A DNA stretch of 64,000 nucleotides from an uncultured Bacteroides sp. (GTDB lineage: Bacteria > Bacteroidota > Bacteroidia > Bacteroidales > Bacteroidaceae), in assembly GCA_947646015.1 (NCBI GenBank), contig CANSEY010000011.1, positions 1 to 64,000 on the forward strand. The letters run 5' to 3'. A program made the position numbers and the translations under genes. This document shows positions 54,057 to 63,864 of this stretch, in pieces (the first letter of the stretch is position 1; each line of letters starts with the position of its first letter). Below the pieces are notes generated by a model, which worked only from the letters and a program-made list of their open reading frames with translations, did not search any database and had not been told where the DNA came from.

Positions 54057-55235
54057 TTAATCATTATAGCTCCTTAAAGCCAAGTTTTTCACCCAAAGGA
54101 CAAATATTCCTGTCAGAATAAGATTCAACACCAATGTAAGTACGGAAATGACCAGTGCCGGACCGCCGAGATTATAACCCAATGCAATAAATATAATTCC
54201 GGCACCTACCTCACCGCGGGTAAACATACCAATGGAAAGGGCCAGTCGCTCACTCAACTTCCGGTCACGATAGAAGAACATCGGACAAAGTTTGCCTATA
54301 TTCGATAAGAAAGAGACTATGACAACATGGAACAAAATCATTCCCCAGGACATCATCTCCTGCGAACCTGTCACCGAATGCGTTCCTGTATGAGTTTCCG
54401 CAAAGTTAACTCCGATAAAATGAGGCATACTCATACCTACCAGGAACATAAACAGGAAGGAGATTCCAGTAGAGACTTTTCGTTCTACAGGAGTATCGTG
54501 CTCTTTATGCTTCATGATCATACCCAATACAAATGCCGGCAACAGAACTTCGATATGGATACTTCCTTCTTCTCCATACAGCTCTTTACTGCCGAGATAA
54601 AGTATCTGCGTAGCCAGAAATATGATAACGGAATAGAAGAGAATAGCTTTCCAATCCTGCCGCCAGTTATACTTATTCAGTTGTTTCCATCCAATGGACA
54701 ACAGCATAAATACAATAACCACCACAATAATCAGCTGCCAACGCAAACCAATCATCATGATCTGAAGAGGGATCATCAAAAGAATGGTATCCAGATCATC
54801 AAAAATAGCCAGGACCTGAATCTTCTTATATATCCAGCTGGACTTTAACCCGATAGCCGCCAGCATCGTAAACAAGATGCCGGCCGACGTAGGTGCGGCA
54901 AAACGACTTAGTAACAGATTCTCTTTCCAAGCCTCCCAACTATTCCAGTAATCAGGCGGAAGAAGCACGAATACATAATAGATAGCAATCATGAACCAAG
55001 GCAGGGCAGCTGTAGCCATCGCTATAAGATAATCCTCGGCATAACTTTTCCAGCGGACTTTGTCGAGCACAAACTCCCGACCCACATTAATCATTATAAA
55101 ACTAAGACATACATAAAGTAGTATATTCGACAGGACCTTAACAGTTCCATATCCTTCTCCCGCTATCATCGGGAGGAATTGTGAAATGACGAGCCCCAAC
55201 ATCAGGAAGCCCGAAAAAGACAGAACTTTTCTCAT
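54057..55235 (-). CDS. Cation:proton antiporter (CPA-type Na+/H+ exchanger family)
   Basis: Membrane protein of 392 residues with about 11-12 hydrophobic segments. The start at ATG 55235 (MRKVLSFSGFLMLGLVISQF) was chosen over 55301 because it gives a normal first membrane helix. The segment AIFDDLDTILLMIPLQ has the Asp residues expected in the ion-binding helix of sodium/hydrogen exchangers, and FTRGEVGAGIIFIALGY matches the conserved late helix. First gene of a pair with nhaA. Ion specificity cannot be decided; Na+ or K+ is likely. Confidence 0.82.
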   Translation of the reverse strand: MRKVLSFSGFLMLGLVISQFLPMIAGEGYGTVKVLSNILLYVCLSFIMINVGREFVLDKVRWKSYAEDYLIAMATAALPWFMIAIYYVFVLLPPDYWNSWEAWKENLLLSRFAAPTSAGILFTMLAAIGLKSSWIYKKIQVLAIFDDLDTILLMIPLQIMMIGLRWQLIIVVVIVFMLLSIGWKQLNKYNWRQDWKAILFYSVIIFLATQILYLGSKELYGEEGSIHIEVLLPAFVLGMIMKHKEHDTPVERKVSTGISFLFMFLVGMSMPHFIGVNFAETHTGTHSVTGSQEMMSWGMILFHVVIVSFLSNIGKLCPMFFYRDRKLSERLALSIGMFTRGEVGAGIIFIALGYNLGGPALVISVLTLVLNLILTGIFVLWVKNLALRSYND

Positions 55236-55309
55236 ATTTATAGTTGTTTGTTTCAAAAAAGGTGATTGCCAAGGAAAGCTCTGCAGACAGAAGACAATCA
55301 CCTGGTGTA

Positions 55310-55371
55310 TTAAAAAACTAACCGCAAGCCGATTTGTTCAGAATAACTCTCTGAAAAATCGCTTGCGGTTC
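55310..55371 (-). terminator. Terminator of lepA
   Basis: AACCGCAAGC...TTCAGA pairs with TCTGAA...GCTTGCGGTT in a long interrupted stem (55319-55370); the minus-strand transcript then reads TTTTTT. Confidence 0.7.
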
Positions 55372-55376
55372 ATTTT

Positions 55377-57158
55377 TTAATCCAGCTTCAGTACGGCGAG
55401 GAAGGCTTTCTGCGGCACTTCCACATTACCGATTTGTTTCATTCGTTTTTTACCCTTTTTCTGCTTTTCAAGCAGTTTACGTTTACGGCTTACGTCACCA
55501 CCATAACACTTCGCAGTTACATCCTTGCGAACTGCCTTAATAGTTTCACGAGCTATAATCTTAGCCCCGATAGCTGCCTGAATAGCGATTTCAAACTGCT
55601 GGCGAGGGATTAATTCTTTCAGTTTCTCACACATCCGGCGTCCCATATCATACGCGTTATCGAAGTGAATCAGCGTAGAAAGCGCATCGACCGGTTCACC
55701 ATTCAACATGATGTCCAGTTTCACCAACTTGGAAGGACGGAAACCATTGGGATGATAGTCGAACGACGCATATCCTTTCGAAATACTCTTCAATCGGTCA
55801 TAGAAGTCGATCACGATTTCACCCAAAGGCATGTTATAATATATTTCCACACGATTACCGGAAATATACTCTTGTTTCAAGAGTTCTCCACGTTTCCCCA
55901 GACAGAGGGTCATAATCGGGCCGATATAATCGGTAGTCGTAATAATAGACGCTTTGATATAAGGTTCTTCAATATGGTCGATCAACGTCGGATCAGGCAT
56001 ACCACCGGGGTTATGCACTTCTTTCATATTGCCTTGTTTATCATATATATTATAAGATACGTTAGGCACGGTAGTAATCACATTCATGTCGAATTCACGA
56101 TCCAGACGTTCCTGTACAATCTCCATGTGAAGCAATCCGAGGAAACCGCAACGGAAACCGAAGCCCAGTGCCAATGAAGATTCCGGCTGGAAAGTCAGCG
56201 AAGCGTCATTCAACTGCAATTTTTCCAAAGAAGCACGCAGATCCTCAAAATCTTCCGCCTCAATCGGATAGACTCCGGCAAAAACCATTGGCTTCACTTC
56301 TTCAAAACCCGCAATCGCTTTATCACACGGACGGGCAACATGAGTAATGGTATCTCCCACTTTCACCTCTTTCGAGGTCTTGATACCCGATATAATGTAA
56401 CCTACATCGCCCGTACGAAGTTCGTTACGTGGAACCAGTTCCATTTTCAGTACACCTACTTCATCGGCATCATACTCTTTTCCGGTATTAAAGAACTTCA
56501 CTTTATCTCCCTTGCGGATTACTCCATTTTCGATCTTAAAGTAAGCGATAATACCACGGAAGGAGTTGAATACAGAGTCAAAAATCAATGCCTGCAACGG
56601 AGCTTCCTCATCACCTTCGGGATGCGGAATGCGTTCGATAACGGCTGCGAGGATTTCCTCCACGCCCATTCCGGTCTTACCGGATGCACGGATAATCTCA
56701 TCACGCTTGCAGCCCAACAGTTCTACGATTTCGTCCTCTACCTCTTCGGGCATGGCACTTGCCATATCACATTTATTGATAATGGGGATAATTTCGAGAT
56801 CATGTTCGATAGCCATATACAGATTGGAGATGGTCTGTGCCTGCACTCCCTGCGATGCGTCTACGATAAGCAGCGCACCTTCGCAAGCGGCAATGGAACG
56901 GGATACCTCATACGAAAAATCCACGTGCCCCGGAGTGTCAATCAGGTTAAGGATATACTTTTCACCTTTGTAGTTGTACTCCATCTGGATAGCGTGGCTC
57001 TTGATGGTGATACCTCTCTCCTTCTCCAAATCCATATCATCAAGCATCTGCCCGTTAGTCACCTGAATAGTGTTGGTAAACTCCAGCAAGCGGTCTGCCA
57101 GGGTTGATTTACCGTGGTCAATGTGGGCAATGATGCAGAAATTTCGTATATTCTTCAT
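55377..57158 (-). CDS. lepA: Elongation factor 4 (LepA)
   Basis: Ribosome-back-translocating GTPase of 593 residues. G1 [16 protein letters not shown] at about 10-25, G2 [10 protein letters not shown]3 [13 protein letters not shown]4 NKCDMASA; domains II and III follow. The LepA-specific C-terminal domain ends [20 protein letters not shown] and [12 protein letters not shown] -7 box TATCTTTG is at 57192-57199. Full length, single-gene transcript closed by the hairpin at 55310. Confidence 0.97.
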
Positions 57159-57191
57159 TCTGAATTCTTATTATTTTGTCTTTTTGGTGTG

Positions 57192-57199
57192 CAAAGATA
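57192..57199 (-). promoter_or_regulatory. -7 element of lepA
   Basis: Minus-strand TATCTTTG followed by CA, 34 bp before the start; a T-rich -33 region lies 19 bp upstream. Confidence 0.4.
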
Positions 57200-57216
57200 C
57201 GTAAATGGCGGAATAT

Positions 57217-57264
57217 AAAAAAATGCGTTGATAACATTATAATCATGTACCAACGCATTTTTTT
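57217..57264 (-). terminator. Terminator of the winged-helix gene
   Basis: AAAAAAATGCGTTG (57217-57230) pairs with CAACGCATTTTTTT (57251-57264) around a 20-base loop; it carries T runs on both strands. Confidence 0.75.
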
Positions 57265-57286
57265 ATTGCTTAAGTGAGTTACTCGC

Positions 57287-57487
57287 TTAGATCAATTTGA
57301 TGAAGAGTTCACCTTCTACTTCTTCAGCAGAAACTTTATCTTCTCTCAATAACCAGCCAAGGCCGAGGAACAAATCTTTGTCAACCAATTTAGTTGCTTT
57401 TTTCAGTTGCTTGGCAGTCATTCCTTCTGTTTCATTCAGTGCATTCCAGATATTACCTGCGATTACACCTGCTTTTTCTTTCAACAT
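57287..57487 (-). CDS. Small winged helix-turn-helix protein (DUF2582 type)
   Basis: Protein of 66 residues: MLKEKAGVIAGNIWNALNE, GMTAKQLKKATKLVDKDLFL (helix-turn-helix) and a beta wing WLLREDKVSAEEVEGELFIKLI. This matches the small winged-helix proteins of Bacteroidota annotated as PF10771/DUF2582. A -7 box TATCTTTG lies at 57562-57569. DNA binding is assumed from the fold; the target is unknown. Monocistronic with its own terminator. Confidence 0.85.
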   Translation of the reverse strand: MLKEKAGVIAGNIWNALNETEGMTAKQLKKATKLVDKDLFLGLGWLLREDKVSAEEVEGELFIKLI

Positions 57488-57561
57488 TTGCTTTTGAAAT
57501 TATAGTTAGACATGCTTTAAAAATCATCCGGCCCGAAAGCTTTCAGATTTTATTTCGGGGA

Positions 57562-57569
57562 CAAAGATA
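57562..57569 (-). promoter_or_regulatory. -7 element of the winged-helix gene
   Basis: Minus-strand TATCTTTG, full -7 consensus, about 75 bp upstream of the start; -33 weak. Confidence 0.4.
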
Positions 57570-57643
57570 GTTATTTTTATGTTATATAACACTTTATTGA
57601 ATCTTTTTTTGCTGATTTTGTAATAAAAAAGCATTTTATCCCC

Positions 57644-58102
57644 TTATTTAGGGTGTTTTTCGAGGTATTCTACCCAGATTCTTGCCGCTTCTTCCACCAT
57701 TTTAGCACACGGACGTTTGCTATAATATTGAGTATTACGTTCTTCGGGAACAGTCGAAATCGGCTCTTTTTTCTTTAATCCCAACAATTCTCCGCAAATC
57801 AACGACCCGTTGCGTTTTTTAAATTCGGCAGCCAATTCCTGCACTACCGCATAGTTTGCAGCTTTTCCTTCACGATCTGTCGCTTCGGTAGCTCCGGTTT
57901 CCAGTCCGGCTATCAGGAACAGTCCGCAAGCAGCCCCGCATGTCTCACGCATCCGCCCGATTCCTCCGCCAAAAGAGGCTGACATACGCACTGCCTGCTC
58001 CTGTGTGAAACCATACATATCGGCAAATGCAGCTACTACAGACTGCGAGCAGTTATATCCGCTCTTAAAAAGTTCTACAGCTTTTTGTATTCTATCTTCC
58101 AT
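57644..58102 (-). CDS. C_GCAxxG_C_C family (redox) protein
   Basis: Protein of 152 residues from ATG 58102 (MEDRIQKAVELFKSGYNCSQSV); the longer frame from 58144 overlaps the exonuclease gene. The family signature is present: Cys in YNCSQSV, GGGIGRMRETCGAACGLFL with its GCAxxG-like core (here CGAACG), and later Cys in LICGELLG and RPCAKMV. These small proteins are thought to bind metal or act in redox chemistry; the function is not established. It is 14 bp downstream of the exonuclease III gene, likely the same transcript. Confidence 0.87.
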   Translation of the reverse strand: MEDRIQKAVELFKSGYNCSQSVVAAFADMYGFTQEQAVRMSASFGGGIGRMRETCGAACGLFLIAGLETGATEATDREGKAANYAVVQELAAEFKKRNGSLICGELLGLKKKEPISTVPEERNTQYYSKRPCAKMVEEAARIWVEYLEKHPK

Positions 58103-58116
58103 GCTATTTTCTGTTT

Positions 58117-58878
58117 TTATTCTATTTCCAAAGCCATTGGACAATGATCTGAATGTACGGCATCGTTCAGTATGCTGGCACTTTTCAGCATCGGACGTAC
58201 CGGCTCACTGGTCATGCAATAGTCAATCCGCCAGCCTTTATTCTTGGCACGCGAATTAAAACGATAGCTCCACCACGTATACTCCTGTTTCTCCGGATAG
58301 AGCAGACGGAAAGAATCAATAAATCCTGCAGAAAGGAAACGAGTCATCCATTCCCGTTCTTCGGGCAGGAAGCCGCTGTTCGTGGCATTCCGGACAGGAT
58401 CATGAATATCAATCGGCTCATGACAGATATTATAGTCACCGCAAAGGATAAGGTTCGGACGAGTCTTGCGCAGCTCTGTCACATATTTCTGAAAGTCTTC
58501 CAGCCACACCATTTTAAATGCCTGCCGTTCGTCTCCGCTCGTTCCCGAAGGATGATAAACACTGACTACGGACAAGTCGCCAAAATCCGCACGGATAAAA
58601 CGCCCTTCATTGTCATAAGCTTCTATCCCCATACCATATTCCACATGATCGGGTTCCTGCTTAGTAAGGATCGCCACACCGCTGTATCCCTTCTTTTGTG
58701 CAGAATAGAGATAAGCCCTGTAACCCAAAGCTTCAAATACTTCTGCCGGATATTGGTCCGGCTGTAGTTTTGTCTCTTGCAGACAAAGAATATCCGGATT
58801 CTCCTGCACCAGCCATTCCGGCAAACCTTTAGAAACGGCAGCACGAAGCCCGTTCACATTATAAGTAATAATCTTCAT
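58117..58878 (-). CDS. xth: Exodeoxyribonuclease III
   Basis: AP endonuclease/3'-5' exonuclease of base-excision repair, 253 residues from the second of two adjacent ATGs (58881 or 58878). MKIITYNVNGLRA, CLQETKLQPDQYP with the metal-binding Glu, GYSGVAIL, the VSVYHPSGT strand, ILCGDYNICHEPID with the catalytic Asp/Asn, YTWWSYRF, WRIDYCMTS and the final DHCPMALEIE (catalytic His) are all present. Complete. Confidence 0.95.
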   Translation of the reverse strand: MKIITYNVNGLRAAVSKGLPEWLVQENPDILCLQETKLQPDQYPAEVFEALGYRAYLYSAQKKGYSGVAILTKQEPDHVEYGMGIEAYDNEGRFIRADFGDLSVVSVYHPSGTSGDERQAFKMVWLEDFQKYVTELRKTRPNLILCGDYNICHEPIDIHDPVRNATNSGFLPEEREWMTRFLSAGFIDSFRLLYPEKQEYTWWSYRFNSRAKNKGWRIDYCMTSEPVRPMLKSASILNDAVHSDHCPMALEIE

Positions 58879-58908
58879 CATTTTATAGTTTATAGATTTA
58901 TGTTCGTT

Positions 58909-60165
58909 TTATGAAAACAGCAGCATTATATTCAATACCGAAACAATGACTGCAATAGCATATAATACAAAAGTACTCCAACGGCTATTGACATAATTCC
59001 CCATTACCTTTCGGGATGAAGTCAACCCTACTTGCAGGAATACCGTGAAAGGCAACTGAATACTCAATATCATCTGCGAAATCAGTAATCCCTTGAATGG
59101 ATCACCAATAAAGAAAATCAGCAACAGCGCAATTCCCAACGAAAGGATTACTCCTACCTGCGAGTGACTGTCTTTAATATGATATGACTCTCCAAAGATA
59201 CCTGCAAAGATAGAACCTGCCGCCATTCCGCTTGTTATAGTGGACGAAATACCTGCCATCAACAGAGCCAATGCGAATACGATTGCCGCATTACTTCCCA
59301 ACAAAGGTTCAAGCAGTGATTTGGCTTGTTGCAATTCTTCCACCTGAATGCCGCTTTTAAAGAAAGTAGCAGCAGCCAGCAGAATCATAGCACTGTTAAT
59401 TGCCCAGCCAACGATCATCGAGAAAAGCGTATCGAACAACTCGTATTTCAATACTTTCTTGATAGACGCATCGTCTTTCTTATTATACTCGTGACTCTGT
59501 ATTACTTCCGAATGCAGAAACAGATTATGAGGCATCACAACCGCTCCCAGCACACTCATAATAATCAGCATACTACCCTTCGGGAAAGCAGGCGTCACCC
59601 AACCCATCGTCGCAGCCGGCCAGTCTATTTCTACCAGAAACAATTCATAAATAAATGAAAGACCGATCACCGAGACAAAAGCAATAATGGAACGTTCTAT
59701 CTTTTTATAGGAGTTGGTAAAGAGCATGATGGAGACAAAAAGTGTGGTCAGCACCGCCCCCCACATAATAGGCATATCAAACAGCATCTCCAATGCGATG
59801 GCTCCTCCCAGAATCTCAGCCAATGAAGTAGAAATAGACGCCAATACCGCCGTACCCAAAATAGGACGGGATACCCATTTAGGAGTATATTTCGTAGCGG
59901 CTTCCGAAAGGCAAAGCCCCGTAACAATCCCCAAGTGAGCAACATTATGCTGGAGGACAATCAACATGATAGTGGATAAGGTGACCACCCAAAGAAGTGA
60001 ATAGCCGAACTCGGAACCTGCGGCAAAATTTGATGCCCAGTTGCCCGGATCAATAAATCCGACAGTTACCAAAAGTCCGGGACCAATATATTTAAAAACA
60101 TCCAGTCCGCCCAGATAACGTTTATGATCTTTCCGTTTTAAGTCTTGAAAAATATTCTTCATCAT
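58909..60165 (-). CDS. mntH: Nramp-family divalent metal (Mn2+/Fe2+) transporter
   Basis: Proton-coupled Mn2+/Fe2+ importer of 418 residues with about 11 membrane helices. Metal-binding motif VGFIDPGNWASN (DPGN) in helix 1 and VMPHNLFLHS (MPH) in helix 6 are intact, the two defining sites. The start is at 60165 or 60162. A -7 box at 60187-60194 has a 13-bp inverted repeat over its -33 region, suggesting metal- or redox-responsive control. Confidence 0.93.
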   Translation of the reverse strand: MMKNIFQDLKRKDHKRYLGGLDVFKYIGPGLLVTVGFIDPGNWASNFAAGSEFGYSLLWVVTLSTIMLIVLQHNVAHLGIVTGLCLSEAATKYTPKWVSRPILGTAVLASISTSLAEILGGAIALEMLFDMPIMWGAVLTTLFVSIMLFTNSYKKIERSIIAFVSVIGLSFIYELFLVEIDWPAATMGWVTPAFPKGSMLIIMSVLGAVVMPHNLFLHSEVIQSHEYNKKDDASIKKVLKYELFDTLFSMIVGWAINSAMILLAAATFFKSGIQVEELQQAKSLLEPLLGSNAAIVFALALLMAGISSTITSGMAAGSIFAGIFGESYHIKDSHSQVGVILSLGIALLLIFFIGDPFKGLLISQMILSIQLPFTVFLQVGLTSSRKVMGNYVNSRWSTFVLYAIAVIVSVLNIMLLFS

Positions 60166-60186
60166 TGCATAATAGTTTATTCAGCA

Positions 60187-60194
60187 CAAATATA
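60187..60194 (-). promoter_or_regulatory. -7 element of mntH
   Basis: Minus-strand TATATTTG, 22 bp upstream of the start. The -33 position falls within the inverted repeat CGACCGAAGGTCG (60206-60218). Confidence 0.45.
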
Positions 60195-60205
60195 CTTATA
60201 AATAA

Positions 60206-60218
60206 CGACCGAAGGTCG
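60206..60218. promoter_or_regulatory. Inverted repeat over the mntH -33 region
   Basis: CGACC-GAA-GGTCG, a perfect 5-bp dyad around three bases. A possible operator; not a known MntR or Fur box. Confidence 0.35.
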
Positions 60219-60262
60219 ATTTTGGTTCAAAATACCGACAAATAGGGAAAGGTACGGCACAA

Positions 60263-60295
60263 TAAAAAACCTCCGGCAAAATGAATTGCCGGAGG
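60263..60295 (-). terminator. Terminator of the yebC-TSCPD transcript
   Basis: CCTCCGGCAA (60270-60279) pairs perfectly with TTGCCGGAGG (60286-60295) around a 6-base loop; the minus-strand transcript then reads TTTTTT. Confidence 0.9.
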
Positions 60296-60326
60296 CCAGT
60301 GTATATTTTATAAAGGGAGACTTCCG

Positions 60327-60572
60327 TTAATATCCCATTTCATGCAGTGCATGGCACAACTGATCGGGACAGGACGTCGGTCTGCCACTGCAACGTACTC
60401 CTTCAAGTTTCTTGATAACCTCTTCTACCTTCATTCCCTTTACCAGACGTGAAAGTCCTTGAAGATTTCCGTTACATCCTCCCCAAAAGGCAACTTCCTT
60501 CACAACTCCATCTTCTACATTCAGTTCGATGTTTGTGCTGCAAGTACCCTGGGTTCTATAAACATATTCCAT
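60327..60572 (-). CDS. TSCPD domain protein (TIGR03905 type)
   Basis: Protein of 81 residues of the TSCPD family, related to a C-terminal domain of some ribonucleotide reductases. MEYVYRTQGTCSTNIELNV, GGCNGNLQGLSRLVKGM, VRCSGRPTSCPDQLCHAL: the TSCPDQL motif names the family and its cysteines may bind metal. It is 7 bp downstream of yebC and ends with the strong terminator at 60263. Role unknown. Confidence 0.88.
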   Translation of the reverse strand: MEYVYRTQGTCSTNIELNVEDGVVKEVAFWGGCNGNLQGLSRLVKGMKVEEVIKKLEGVRCSGRPTSCPDQLCHALHEMGY

Positions 60573-60579
60573 AATCCGC

Positions 60580-61323
60580 TTACTCCTCGTTTCCGCCTTC
60601 TTCCGGCTTCATGTTTGTATAAACAGTCTGCACGTCATCAAATTCTTCAAGACGTTCTATCATCTTATCCAAAGTTTCGCGTTGTTCCGGAGTTACCTCT
60701 TTCAGATCGTTCGGGATATAAGTAAAATCACCGCCGACATCCTCGAAGCCACACTCTTCAAGATGTTTCTGAATAGCGGCATAGCTCTTAGGATCACCGT
60801 AGATAGTGATTGTTCCTTCTTCGTCATCCTGTTCGTACTCATCTTCTACGTCGTAATCAATCAGATCAAGGATCAGTTCTTCCATATCCATGCCGTCCTT
60901 TATCTTGAAAGTGAACATACATTTATGGTCGAAAAGGAAAGCCAATGATCCCATTGTTCCGAGGTTACCACCAAATTTATTGAATACAGAGCGTACATCG
61001 GCTACCGTACGAGTCGTATTATCAGTCAGCGTATCTACAAAGACAGCAATTCCGTGAGGACCGTATCCTTCGTAAGTCATGCTCTTGTAGTCGCTCTGGT
61101 CCTTACCCATTGCATTCTTAATCGCACGTTCGATATTGTCCTTCGGCATATTCTCACGCTTACAAGTAGCGATGACCGAACGCAGTGTCGGGTTATTTTC
61201 CGGTTCCGGACCACCCGCCTTCACGGCAATAGCGATCTGTTTACCCAGTCTTGTAAATGTTTTAGCCATGTGGCCCCATCTTTTCAGCTTTGCGGCTTTT
61301 CTATATTCAAATGCTCTTCCCAT
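60580..61323 (-). CDS. yebC: YebC/PmpR-family protein
   Basis: Protein of 247 residues: MGRAFEYRKAAKLKRWGHMAKTFTRLGK, PKDNIERAIKNAMG and YEGYGPHGIAVFVDTLTDNTTRT are the family blocks, followed by the acidic C-terminal domain (DVEDEYEQDDEEGTITIYG). The family was first described as a DNA-binding regulator and is now linked to relief of ribosome stalling. The charged C-terminal tail is typical in Bacteroidota. It lies 35 bp after pheT, probably the same transcript. Confidence 0.93.
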   Translation of the reverse strand: MGRAFEYRKAAKLKRWGHMAKTFTRLGKQIAIAVKAGGPEPENNPTLRSVIATCKRENMPKDNIERAIKNAMGKDQSDYKSMTYEGYGPHGIAVFVDTLTDNTTRTVADVRSVFNKFGGNLGTMGSLAFLFDHKCMFTFKIKDGMDMEELILDLIDYDVEDEYEQDDEEGTITIYGDPKSYAAIQKHLEECGFEDVGGDFTYIPNDLKEVTPEQRETLDKMIERLEEFDDVQTVYTNMKPEEGGNEE

Positions 61324-61358
61324 TGGTTTGTATTAATTTTGAATTGTGAATTTTAAAT

Positions 61359-63821
61359 TTATCTCAATTTTGCATTCAGCTTATCTTCCAGATTCTTCAC
61401 CAGTTTAGACATGATCTTATCGATCATCTTATCGTTCAGCGTCTGAGTTTCATCCTGAAGCAGGAAGCTGACCGCATACGATTTCTTACCTGCTTCGATG
61501 TTCTTACCTTCGTATACATCGAAGAGTTCCACTTCTTTCAGCAGTTTCTTTTCTGTATCGTAAGCGATTTTTTCGATTTCGGCAAACTGTACGTTCTTGT
61601 CGAGCAACAATGCCAAGTCACGCTTCACAGCAGGGAATTTGGAAATTTCCTTGTAGCTGATCTTCACTGAACGGATAGCCTTCATCAGTTCTTTCCAGTT
61701 CAAGTCGGCATAATACACCTCATTATCTATATCGAATGCTTTCAGCAGTTTCTTCGTCACAACACCGAAAGAGGCAAGACGCTTCCCCCCCTTGGTATGA
61801 ACAGAAAGTGCGGTAGCGAAAATATCGTCAGTCAGATTGCCAACTACCAGGTTGTGCAAATCCAGTCCCAGGCGCTTCAATATATTCTCTACATAAGCCT
61901 TCAATTCGTATACCGAACTGTTTTCATCCGGGTGTGCCCATGAGTTGGCTACTTTCTTTCCAGTCACCCACAAACCCAAGTGATAGTCTTCCGAATAGGT
62001 AGCCAGTACTTTTTCTGGATTCTTCTTGTCCGCATCGAAGTAATAGCAATTACCGAATTCGAAGAATTTCAAATCGGCATTCTTGCGGTTTGCATTGTGA
62101 GCGATGCTTTCCAGTCCACCGAACAGCAATGTCTGACGCATACAGTTCAGATCGGCACTCAGTGGATTCAGCAGCATCACCAGATGGTTGGATGGATAGT
62201 TCTCCAGACCGTCGTAGTAAGCGGCACGAGTCAGAGAATTATTCAGTATTTCATTGAAGCCACAGCCAACCAACTGTTCTGCAACCAGATTCTGTAATTT
62301 GTTTGATTTATCATGCTCACCCTTGGTTGTCAGACTGGAGTTCAGCGTAGTCGGGATTTCTACATTATTATATCCGTAGATACGTAGAATATCTTCGATC
62401 ACATCGCAATCACGCTGTACGTCTACACGATAAGGAGGAACGGCTAATGTCAGTCCGTCAACTGTCTCATTCATGATTTTCATTTCCAGGCTGGTAACAA
62501 TGCTCTTGATCGTTTCCACGGGAATCACTTTACCAATCAGCGAATTTACTTTCTCATAAGAAAGTTCTACCATGAAGTCTTGTGGAGCTGCAACGCAAAC
62601 ATCCTTAATTTCGGATGAGATAGTGCCACCGGCCAGTTCTTTCACCATCAGAGCAGCCAGTTTCAGACAATAGATTACTCCGTTCGGATCGATGCCACGT
62701 TCGAAACGGAAAGAAGCATCCGTATTCAGACCGTGACGACGGGCAGTCTTACGCACCCATGTAGGATGGAAATAAGCGCTTTCGATGAATACATCTGTCG
62801 TAGCTTCCGTAGAACCGGAATCCAGTCCGCCGAATACACCGGCAATACACATCGCTTCTTCTTTGTTGCAGATCATCAGATCGCGTTCGTTCAACTTGCG
62901 TTCCACTTCATCCAATGTGACGAATGGAGTGCCTTCCGGCAATGTCTTGACAATTACTTCATTGCCTTTTATCTTTCCGGCATCGAAACAATGCAATGGC
63001 TGACCGAAAGCATGAACGATATAATTAGTAATATCCACTACATTATTAATAGGACGTACACCGATCAAGCGCAATTTATTCTGCAACCATTCGGGGCTTT
63101 CCTTCACAGTAACGCCTTTCACCGTAACGCCGGCATAGTGAGGACAGGCTTCGCTGTTTTCAACCACTACTTCGATATCCAAATCATGATTTTCCACCTT
63201 AAATCCATCTACAGATGGACGTTGCAAAGTAGCCTGCTTGCCATTCTGAATCAGGTAAGCATACAAGTCGCGGGCCACACCATAGTGTGAGCAAGCGTCT
63301 GCACGGTTAGGAGTAATATCTACTTCGAGTACGTAGTCACTCTTGATATTATAATAGTCTTTGGCGAGAGTACCCGGAACAGCTTCAGCTGGCAACACGA
63401 TGATTCCTGCATGATCGGTACCAATACCGATTTCGTCTTCTGCACAAATCATCCCTGTAGATTCTACACCACGGATTTTTGACTTCTTGATAGTAAAGCA
63501 TTCATCACCGTCATAAAGTTTGGTACCCAAAGTGGCAACCACTACTTTCTGTCCGGCAGCTACATTCGGAGCACCGCATACAATCTGTACAGGTTCGCCG
63601 TCTCCCAGATTGACGGTAGTGATATGCAAATGGTCGGAATTCGGATGTTCTTCGCAAGTCAGCACTTCACCGATTACGAGTCCTTCCAAACCACCCTTAA
63701 TGGTTTGCACTTCTTCTACACCACCTGTTTCCAAGCCGATTGAGGTCAGCGCAGCAGCCGTTTCATCGGGGGTCAAATCAAAGTTGACATACTCTTTCAG
63801 CCAGTTATAAGAGATATTCAT
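61359..63821 (-). CDS. pheT: Phenylalanyl-tRNA synthetase beta subunit
   Basis: Beta subunit of the alpha2-beta2 class II synthetase, 820 residues. MNISYNWLKEYVNFDLTP at the start, an N-terminal tRNA-binding EMAP-like domain (about 40-150, LTCEEHPNSDHLHITTVNLGDG and IVCGAPNVAAGQ), B3/B4 editing domain with AFGQPLHCFDAGKI and VFGGLDSG, B5 domain (RVDVQRDCDVIEDILRIYGYNN) and the C-terminal FDX-ACB anticodon domain (KEISKFPAVKRDLALLLDK). A -7 box TAACTTTG lies at 63857-63864. Complete; pheS is not in the window. Confidence 0.97.
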   Translation of the reverse strand: MNISYNWLKEYVNFDLTPDETAAALTSIGLETGGVEEVQTIKGGLEGLVIGEVLTCEEHPNSDHLHITTVNLGDGEPVQIVCGAPNVAAGQKVVVATLGTKLYDGDECFTIKKSKIRGVESTGMICAEDEIGIGTDHAGIIVLPAEAVPGTLAKDYYNIKSDYVLEVDITPNRADACSHYGVARDLYAYLIQNGKQATLQRPSVDGFKVENHDLDIEVVVENSEACPHYAGVTVKGVTVKESPEWLQNKLRLIGVRPINNVVDITNYIVHAFGQPLHCFDAGKIKGNEVIVKTLPEGTPFVTLDEVERKLNERDLMICNKEEAMCIAGVFGGLDSGSTEATTDVFIESAYFHPTWVRKTARRHGLNTDASFRFERGIDPNGVIYCLKLAALMVKELAGGTISSEIKDVCVAAPQDFMVELSYEKVNSLIGKVIPVETIKSIVTSLEMKIMNETVDGLTLAVPPYRVDVQRDCDVIEDILRIYGYNNVEIPTTLNSSLTTKGEHDKSNKLQNLVAEQLVGCGFNEILNNSLTRAAYYDGLENYPSNHLVMLLNPLSADLNCMRQTLLFGGLESIAHNANRKNADLKFFEFGNCYYFDADKKNPEKVLATYSEDYHLGLWVTGKKVANSWAHPDENSSVYELKAYVENILKRLGLDLHNLVVGNLTDDIFATALSVHTKGGKRLASFGVVTKKLLKAFDIDNEVYYADLNWKELMKAIRSVKISYKEISKFPAVKRDLALLLDKNVQFAEIEKIAYDTEKKLLKEVELFDVYEGKNIEAGKKSYAVSFLLQDETQTLNDKMIDKIMSKLVKNLEDKLNAKLR

Positions 63822-63856
63822 ATAATTAAATTTTTATTGTTTCTCAAAAAGTTTCG

Positions 63857-63864
63857 CAAAGTTA
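63857..63864 (-). promoter_or_regulatory. -7 element of pheT
   Basis: Minus-strand TAACTTTG followed by CG, 36 bp upstream of the start. The remaining right edge (63865-64000) shows no feature I can support. Confidence 0.4.
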
